Shown: positions 1 through 5,446 of the stretch, piece after piece
Numbering within the stretch: the stretch's first letter is position 1
Layout: every line of letters begins with the position of its first letter
Origin: Caldilineaceae bacterium
GTDB taxonomy: Bacteria > Chloroflexota > Anaerolineae > Caldilineales > Caldilineaceae
Assembly: GCA_026645635.1 (NCBI GenBank)
Contig: JAPKMV010000286.1
Coordinates: 1-5,446, forward strand
Direction of reading: 5' to 3'
DNA length: 5,446 bases
Notes under the pieces: model-generated
What the model was told of the DNA's origin: nothing
Databases searched by the model: none
What the model saw: the letters and a program-made list of their open reading frames with translations, nothing else
Program-made: the position numbers and the translations under genes

Positions 1-1517
<1,517 letters not shown>

Positions 1518-1546
<29 letters not shown>

Positions 1547-1655
1547 GGTGCTTCCTCCTGGAAGATCGATCGAAATGTAGTTGGCATGGATAAATGACAG
1601 AACACAGAACTGGAGCTATTAGTAGATCACAAAGGTCAGCAAGACCATCGTCCAT
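1518..1655 (-). CDS. candidate leader peptide ORF overlapping the leuA start
   Basis: This is a 45-codon reading frame beginning [17 protein letters not shown]. Its start is preceded, at optimal spacing, by GAAAGGGGGTGATC, which differs at one base from the full complement of the 16S rRNA 3' end. Four of the first 12 codons are leucine (CTT, CTT, CTA, CTA), with a tandem CTA pair at codons 11-12 and another CTA at codon 26. I met no CTA or CTT codon while reading all of leuA, so these are rare codons here. The frame runs across the leuA Shine-Dalgarno and start codon and stops inside leuA codons 9-10. A leucine-sensing leader peptide is inferred from the leucine codons and position. Alternatively the frame is a chance ORF in AT-richer non-coding DNA; nothing beyond the SD proves translation. 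Confidence 0.42.
1549..1564 (-). promoter_or_regulatory. leuA ribosome binding site inside a small hairpin
   Basis: The leuA Shine-Dalgarno AGGAGG (1559-1554) lies within CTTCC-AGGA-GGAAG on the transcript. This can fold as a 5-bp stem with a 4-base loop that takes up part of the SD. The SD supports the leuA start at 1546. That the hairpin limits translation is inferred; the stem is short and may simply be incidental. Confidence 0.5.
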
Positions 1656-1662
1656 TTCGATC
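1568..1662 (-). promoter_or_regulatory. 10-bp perfect inverted repeat bracketing the leader
   Basis: On the transcript GATCGAAATG (1662-1653), which contains the end of the leader ORF's SD region and its ATG, is perfectly complementary to CATTTCGATC (1577-1568), just upstream of the leuA SD hairpin. Pairing would close a loop of 75 bases holding the leucine codons and would hide the leader start. The pairing is visible in the sequence; the regulatory meaning is inferred. Confidence 0.45.
1597..1610. repeat. two-copy 7-bp tandem repeat (acagaac)
   Basis: Two exact adjacent copies of acagaac lie in the leuA leader. On its own this is too short to mean much, but it has the same 7-bp period as repeats in the other long spacers of the cluster. 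Confidence 0.4.
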
Positions 1663-1683
1663 ACCCCCTTTCATGGAAGAAGT

Positions 1684-1711
1684 TGCGAGGGGCGAGATGC
1701 GAGGGGCGAAA
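1684..1711. repeat. 14-bp direct repeat, tgcgaggggcgaga / tgcgaggggcgaaa
   Basis: Two adjacent 14-bp units (1684-1697 and 1698-1711) differ at one base. They sit between the DUF2442 stop codon and the leader ORF. The unit is itself made of two related 7-mers (tgcgagg and ggcgaga). No promoter consensus or T-tract terminator accompanies it. On the transcript it is a C-rich, probably unstructured stretch. Confidence 0.7.
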
Positions 1712-1747
1712 ACCACCCTACGCACGGCTCGTCTCGACGTTTCTGCA

Positions 1748-2041
1748 TCACGCTGTGACTGGCTGCGCCTGCGCAACCGGAACGCTTTCCAAATACAGCG
1801 TGTCGGGACAGAAATCTTGGCCGCCCCGCCATTTGATACTACCAAGAAATGGCTGCACCGAGTTGAACTCCGAACGATCATTGAGCGCTAAAAAGATGCC
1901 CTTGTCCAGATACGGCGTCACATCAAATCGGCGGATTTCACCATTATCGAATTCCAGTATCACTGAGAAATCGGAACTCGGGTAGACTGACTTAACTCTT
2001 GGATTCATAGCCTGCACATAGAACACCGATAGAATAGCCAT
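1748..2041 (-). CDS. DUF2442 family small protein
   Basis: This is a 97-residue protein of unknown biochemical role. From residue 12 it follows the DUF2442 pattern: MNPRVKSV at the start, then FDNGEIRRFDV, PYLDKGIF, and the closing DFCPDTLYLESV. DUF2442 genes often lie beside a DUF4160 gene and the pair has been suggested to be toxin-antitoxin-like; no complete DUF4160 gene is present here. Start choice: ATG at 2041 has AGAGG five bases upstream, overlapping the pyk stop, and gives 11 extra residues; ATG at 2008 gives the usual MNPRV start and 86 residues but a poorer SD. The gene is far more AT-rich than its neighbours (I counted 55 G+C in 120 bases at 1861-1980, against 42 in 60 within pyk at 2221-2280), suggesting separate acquisition. 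It begins eight bases after the pyk stop. It has no evident tie to amino acid synthesis. Confidence 0.85.
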   Translation of the reverse strand: MAILSVFYVQAMNPRVKSVYPSSDFSVILEFDNGEIRRFDVTPYLDKGIFLALNDRSEFNSVQPFLGSIKWRGGQDFCPDTLYLESVPVAQAQPVTA

Positions 2042-2049
2042 GACAGCCT

Positions 2050-3192
<1,143 letters not shown>

Positions 3193-3194
3193 AG

Positions 3195-3286
3195 GAATTG
3201 TGAATTGTGAATAATGAATTGTGAATTGTGAAGTAGGCTCCCGGCGCGACCGGTTCGCAATTCACAATTCACAATTCACAATTCAT
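3195..3286. repeat. inverted pair of gaattgt heptamer arrays filling the ilvC-pyk spacer
   Basis: The left arm is five in-phase 7-mers (3195-3229; gaattgt four times, gaataat once). The right arm is the reverse complement, four 7-mers (3257-3284; gaattgt three times, gaattgc once). The longest perfect complement is 19 bp (3214-3232 with 3268-3286), enclosing a 35-base loop with a small GC hairpin (ccgg-cgcga-ccgg, 3241-3253). The element accounts for almost all bases between the ilvC stop and the pyk ATG. There is no U-tract after the stem, so an intrinsic terminator is unlikely. A mobile repeat, an mRNA-stabilising or processing hairpin, or a translation control element are possible. Confidence 0.92.
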
Positions 3287-3288
3287 AA

Positions 3289-4293
<1,005 letters not shown>

Positions 4294-4302
4294 GATGATT
4301 CC

Positions 4303-4330
4303 TGTTTCGTGTTTCGTGTTACGTGTTGTC
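4303..4330. repeat. 7-bp tandem repeat (tgtttcg), four degenerate copies
   Basis: The in-phase copies are tgtttcg, tgtttcg, tgttacg and tgttgtc. On the transcript this reads as CACGAAA-type repeats directly upstream of ilvC, and the repeat edge contributes the AGG of the ilvC Shine-Dalgarno. A further direct repeat, ttgtctga, occurs at 4326-4333 and 4339-4346. Confidence 0.8.
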
Positions 4331-4352
4331 TGAATCTATTGTCTGATGACTT

Positions 4353-4431
4353 AGTGTTTTGGGGCTTTAGGGTTTTGGGGTATTGGGGCGGTTGCACGCT
4401 GACCCCAAGTCCCTAACACCCTAAATACCCC
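4353..4431. repeat. G-rich 8-mer array in inverted orientation, quadruplex-capable on both strands
   Basis: On the plus strand 4361-4388 is four G-runs (4, 3, 4, 4) separated by loops of 5, 4 and 4 bases, in 8-base period (ttttgggg, ctttaggg, ttttgggg, tattgggg). On the minus strand 4431-4403 has four G-runs (4, 3, 3, 4) with loops of 6, 5 and 4, also with an 8-base period. The two arrays are imperfect reverse complements, so the transcript could fold into a long hairpin around the 14-base centre at 4389-4402. The transcribed (minus-sense) strand carries its G-runs just after the ilvN stop. No U-tract follows, so it is not a classical terminator. Quadruplex and hairpin would compete. Confidence 0.85.
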
Positions 4432-4437
4432 ACCAAT

Positions 4438-5010
4438 TTACACGCCGCCGGTCCTGAAGCGCTCCAGCGCCGTGGCATCCTTGCCGTTAGCCGCCGCGCG
4501 CCAGACCGCAGTGCCGCGGCGATAGGCGCGACCGCTCTGCCCGCGCACCATAGCCACCGCGCCGGTGCGCACCATCTCCACGATGCCAAAGTTGCCCAGC
4601 AGGTCGATCAGCGACTCCACGCGATCCTCGCTGCCCACAATCTGCACGATCATCGTGTCCAGCGTCACGTCGATGATTTCGCCGCGGTAGATGTTGACCA
4701 ACTGCACGATCTCGGAACGATTGTCGGCGTTGGTCGCCACACGCACCAGCGCCATCTCCCGCGCCACCGTGGGCAGGCTGGAGATATCCTCGACGCGCGT
4801 CACGTCGATGATCTTGCGCATCTGCTTGATGACCTGGTCGACCATGCGCTCGTTGCCATCGACGACGAAGGTCATGCGGCTGATGCCCGGCGCCTCGCTG
4901 TGGCCGACCTGCAGGCTATCGATGTTGAAGTTGCGGCGGCGCAGCATCCCCGCCACCCGGTTGAGCACGCCCGGCTTGTCCCGCATCCAGGCGATGAGTG
5001 TATGTGCCAT
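4438..5010 (-). CDS. ilvN: acetolactate synthase small (regulatory) subunit
   Basis: This subunit activates the IlvB catalytic subunit and confers valine feedback inhibition. The 190 residues hold an N-terminal ACT domain (about 3-75; [11 protein letters not shown] and NFNIDSL, with G14 and N29 at positions corresponding to valine-site residues of E. coli IlvH), then the C-terminal small-subunit domain (about 80-165) with [17 protein letters not shown], and [17 protein letters not shown]. About 20 residues, rich in Arg and Ala, extend beyond the usual family end. The ATG at 5010 is preceded by AAGGAG at seven bases; this SD overlaps the ilvB stop codon, so translation is probably coupled to ilvB and the two subunits made together. 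The valine-site residues suggest feedback sensitivity, which is an inference. The symbol ilvH would be equally acceptable. Confidence 0.97.
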   Translation of the reverse strand: MAHTLIAWMRDKPGVLNRVAGMLRRRNFNIDSLQVGHSEAPGISRMTFVVDGNERMVDQVIKQMRKIIDVTRVEDISSLPTVAREMALVRVATNADNRSEIVQLVNIYRGEIIDVTLDTMIVQIVGSEDRVESLIDLLGNFGIVEMVRTGAVAMVRGQSGRAYRRGTAVWRAAANGKDATALERFRTGGV

Positions 5011-5017
5011 GATTTGT

Positions 5018-5021
5018 CTCC

Positions 5022-5023
<2 letters not shown>
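5018..5023 (-). promoter_or_regulatory. ilvN Shine-Dalgarno overlapping the ilvB stop codon
   Basis: AAGGAG shares two bases with the ilvB TAA (5024-5022) and stands seven bases before the ilvN ATG. It fixes the ilvN start and points to translational coupling of the two subunits. Confidence 0.85.

Positions 5024-5446
<423 letters not shown>

Noticed and set aside
1639..1675. 12-codon frame [12 protein letters not shown] starting at 1675
   Set aside because: It has no SD and is simply another frame through the strong SD of the leader ORF.
1690..1720. T-box riboswitch core upstream of leuA
   Set aside because: The transcript contains AGGGTGGT, which equals the first part of the T-box consensus, but the following bases do not match ACCGCG. 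Stem I and the specifier would have to lie inside the DUF2442 coding region, and there is no terminator.
1673..1747. Separate leuA promoter
   Set aside because: I found no convincing -35/-10 pair in the 75 bases upstream of the leader; a promoter within DUF2442 cannot be excluded but is not supported.
3193..3288. Intrinsic terminator between ilvC and pyk
   Set aside because: The long stem is AT-rich, its arms are heptamer arrays, and there is no U-tract after either arm.

Overview
The window is one strand-coherent block of bacterial metabolic genes. Everything I can support is transcribed on the minus strand, so the transcript reads from base 5446 towards base 1. In transcription order it holds the 3' end of ilvB (acetolactate synthase large subunit), ilvN (small regulatory subunit), ilvC (ketol-acid reductoisomerase), a pyruvate kinase gene lacking its C-terminal domain, a small AT-rich DUF2442 gene, and leuA (2-isopropylmalate synthase), which runs off the left edge. 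The coding sequence is GC-rich, with strong G/C preference at third codon positions. Gene order, protein style and spacers packed with short tandem repeats would fit a Chloroflexota-type bacterium (Anaerolineae or Caldilineae-like). That placement is a guess from general resemblance and is not proven by anything in the window.

The genes fit together as branched-chain amino acid synthesis. IlvBN condenses pyruvate (or pyruvate plus 2-oxobutyrate) to acetohydroxy acids, IlvC reduces and isomerises them, and LeuA draws the valine precursor 2-oxoisovalerate into leucine synthesis. Pyruvate kinase makes pyruvate, the IlvBN substrate, which gives a rationale for a pyk copy inside an ilv-leu cluster. 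ilvB and ilvN are tightly coupled, with the ilvN Shine-Dalgarno overlapping the ilvB stop codon. The later genes are separated by longer spacers.

The spacers are the unusual part. ilvN-ilvC (144 bp) holds a tandem 7-mer repeat and a G-rich 8-mer array in inverted orientation that can form quadruplexes or a hairpin. ilvC-pyk (96 bp) consists almost wholly of an inverted pair of GAATTGT heptamer arrays that ends two bases from the pyk start codon. DUF2442-leuA (about 200 bp) holds a 14-bp direct repeat, a two-copy 7-mer, and a possible regulatory leader: a small ORF with a near-perfect anti-SD match and tandem rare CTA leucine codons, overlapping the leuA start. A perfect 10-bp inverted repeat can mask the start of that ORF, and a hairpin covers the leuA Shine-Dalgarno. 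This possible leucine-sensing leader is the most interesting candidate for something undescribed, but it is an inference from one sequence.

No RNA genes, transposases, CRISPR arrays or convincing intrinsic terminators were seen. The operon promoter must lie beyond the right edge, unless leuA has its own.
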